Origin: Clostridia bacterium
Lineage (GTDB): Bacteria > Bacillota_A > Clostridia > Oscillospirales > CAG-382
Assembly: GCA_017517985.1 (NCBI GenBank)
Contig: JAFWWX010000134.1
Span: 1 to 6,855, forward strand
Direction of reading: 5' to 3'
DNA: 6,855 nucleotides
Shown here in pieces: positions 6,569 to 6,855 of this stretch. Below the pieces are notes generated by a model, which saw only the letters and a list, made by a program, of their open reading frames with translations, made no database searches and was not told the origin of the DNA. The first letter of the stretch is position 1, and every line of letters starts with the position of its first letter. The position numbers and the translations under genes are program-made.

Positions 6569-6597
6569 TATGTTGTGGCTACAAGTGTAATTACACT
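6543..6597. promoter_or_regulatory. Two operator copies for the BlaI-like repressor
   Basis: ACAAGTGTANNTACA occurs at 6543-6557 and 6581-6595, 38 bp apart. Each contains a palindrome of form TGTA-NN-TACA: TGTAGCTACA (6548-6557), between the -35 and -10 boxes, and AGTGTAATTACACT (6584-6597), just beyond the expected transcription start. The second also contains TACAAGTGTA (6580-6589), the TACA-NN-TGTA arrangement recognised by BlaI/MecI/CopY repressors. Occupancy would block polymerase binding and early elongation, giving autorepression. Confidence 0.75.
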
Positions 6598-6633
6598 AAA
6601 ATCAATCTTATGTAACATAAGGAGGACAATAAA

Positions 6634-6855
6634 ATGTCAACTGTTAAACAAACAATTACTGATTCCGAATACGCAATTATGCGAATACTCTGGAAAGCTG
6701 AAAAACAAATGACCGTTGCAGATGTTGTAAGAGAGCTTGACGGAAACGACTGGACGGCTTCTACCGTATCTACCTTTTTGCAAAGGCTTCTTAAAAAAGA
6801 GGTTATTGCCTGTGATAAAAAGGGCAAGACCAATTTGTATTACCCTTTGCTTAAA
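6634..6855 (+). CDS. BlaI/MecI/CopY-family transcriptional repressor (C-terminus cut by window edge)
   Basis: The first 74 codons of a small winged-helix repressor. The sequence has the family signature: ITDSEYAIMRILWKAEKQMT, then VADVVRELDG, the recognition-helix region WTASTVSTFLQRLLKKEVI, and the wing KKGKTNLYYPL. Members are about 120-140 aa dimers that bind operators of the type seen upstream and are inactivated by proteolysis (BlaI/MecI, through a BlaR1/MecR1 sensor) or by copper (CopY). The missing C-terminal part would hold the dimerisation region and, for CopY, the Cys motif, so the inducer cannot be decided here. AAGGAGG (6619-6625) is 8 nt before the ATG. It is expected to head an operon continuing to the right, for example with a BlaR1-type sensor; that part is inference. 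Confidence 0.9.
   Translation, partial: MSTVKQTITDSEYAIMRILWKAEKQMTVADVVRELDGNDWTASTVSTFLQRLLKKEVIACDKKGKTNLYYPLLK

Overview
The window reads as the recombination and mobilisation end of an integrated mobilisable element (Tn4451/Tn5397-like, or a small integrative mobilisable element) from a low-GC Gram-positive bacterium, most likely a gut-type Clostridia species. The evidence is the AT-rich base composition, strong AGGAGG-type ribosome binding sites, a TnpX/TndX-type large serine recombinase, a TnpW-like small protein, and a MobA/MobL relaxase preceded by a MOBQ-type transfer origin. The taxonomic call is an inference; no rRNA or housekeeping gene is present.

Layout. Positions 1-1457 (minus) hold a large serine recombinase whose C-terminus is cut by the left edge. 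A ~200 bp divergent promoter region separates it from a 766-aa STAND/NB-ARC NTPase with C-terminal TPRs (1660-3960, plus). Next comes a tight two-gene pair, a 56-aa TnpW-like protein (4050-4220) and a 68-aa DUF3847/MobC-like protein (4217-4423), overlapping by ATGA. The 391 bp from 4424 to 4814 are non-coding and almost completely folded into inverted repeats. They contain a terminator-like hairpin, a MOBQ-type nick motif (minus strand, 4490-4503) with its adjacent imperfect inverted repeat, a perfectly packed four-way cloverleaf (4605-4683), and a hairpin touching the relaxase ribosome binding site. The MobA/MobL relaxase follows (4815-6512). The right edge cuts a BlaI/MecI/CopY-family repressor (from 6634), whose strong promoter is overlaid by two copies of a TGTA-NN-TACA operator.

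How the parts fit. The serine recombinase would excise and integrate the element. The relaxase, with the small DUF3847-like protein as probable partner, would nick the oriT. No type IV secretion or coupling protein gene is visible, so transfer probably uses a helper's machinery, unless these genes lie outside the window. The STAND NTPase has no obvious role in transfer and looks like cargo; by family it could be an anti-phage or anti-plasmid sensor. From the orientation of the nick motif it would lie in the first DNA to enter a recipient. The BlaI-like gene may open a further inducible cargo module beyond the right edge.

The most unusual signals are the STAND protein with an unassigned N-terminal domain, the 11-bp-phased ATTGA repeats around that gene, and the dense cruciform architecture of the oriT-relaxase leader.
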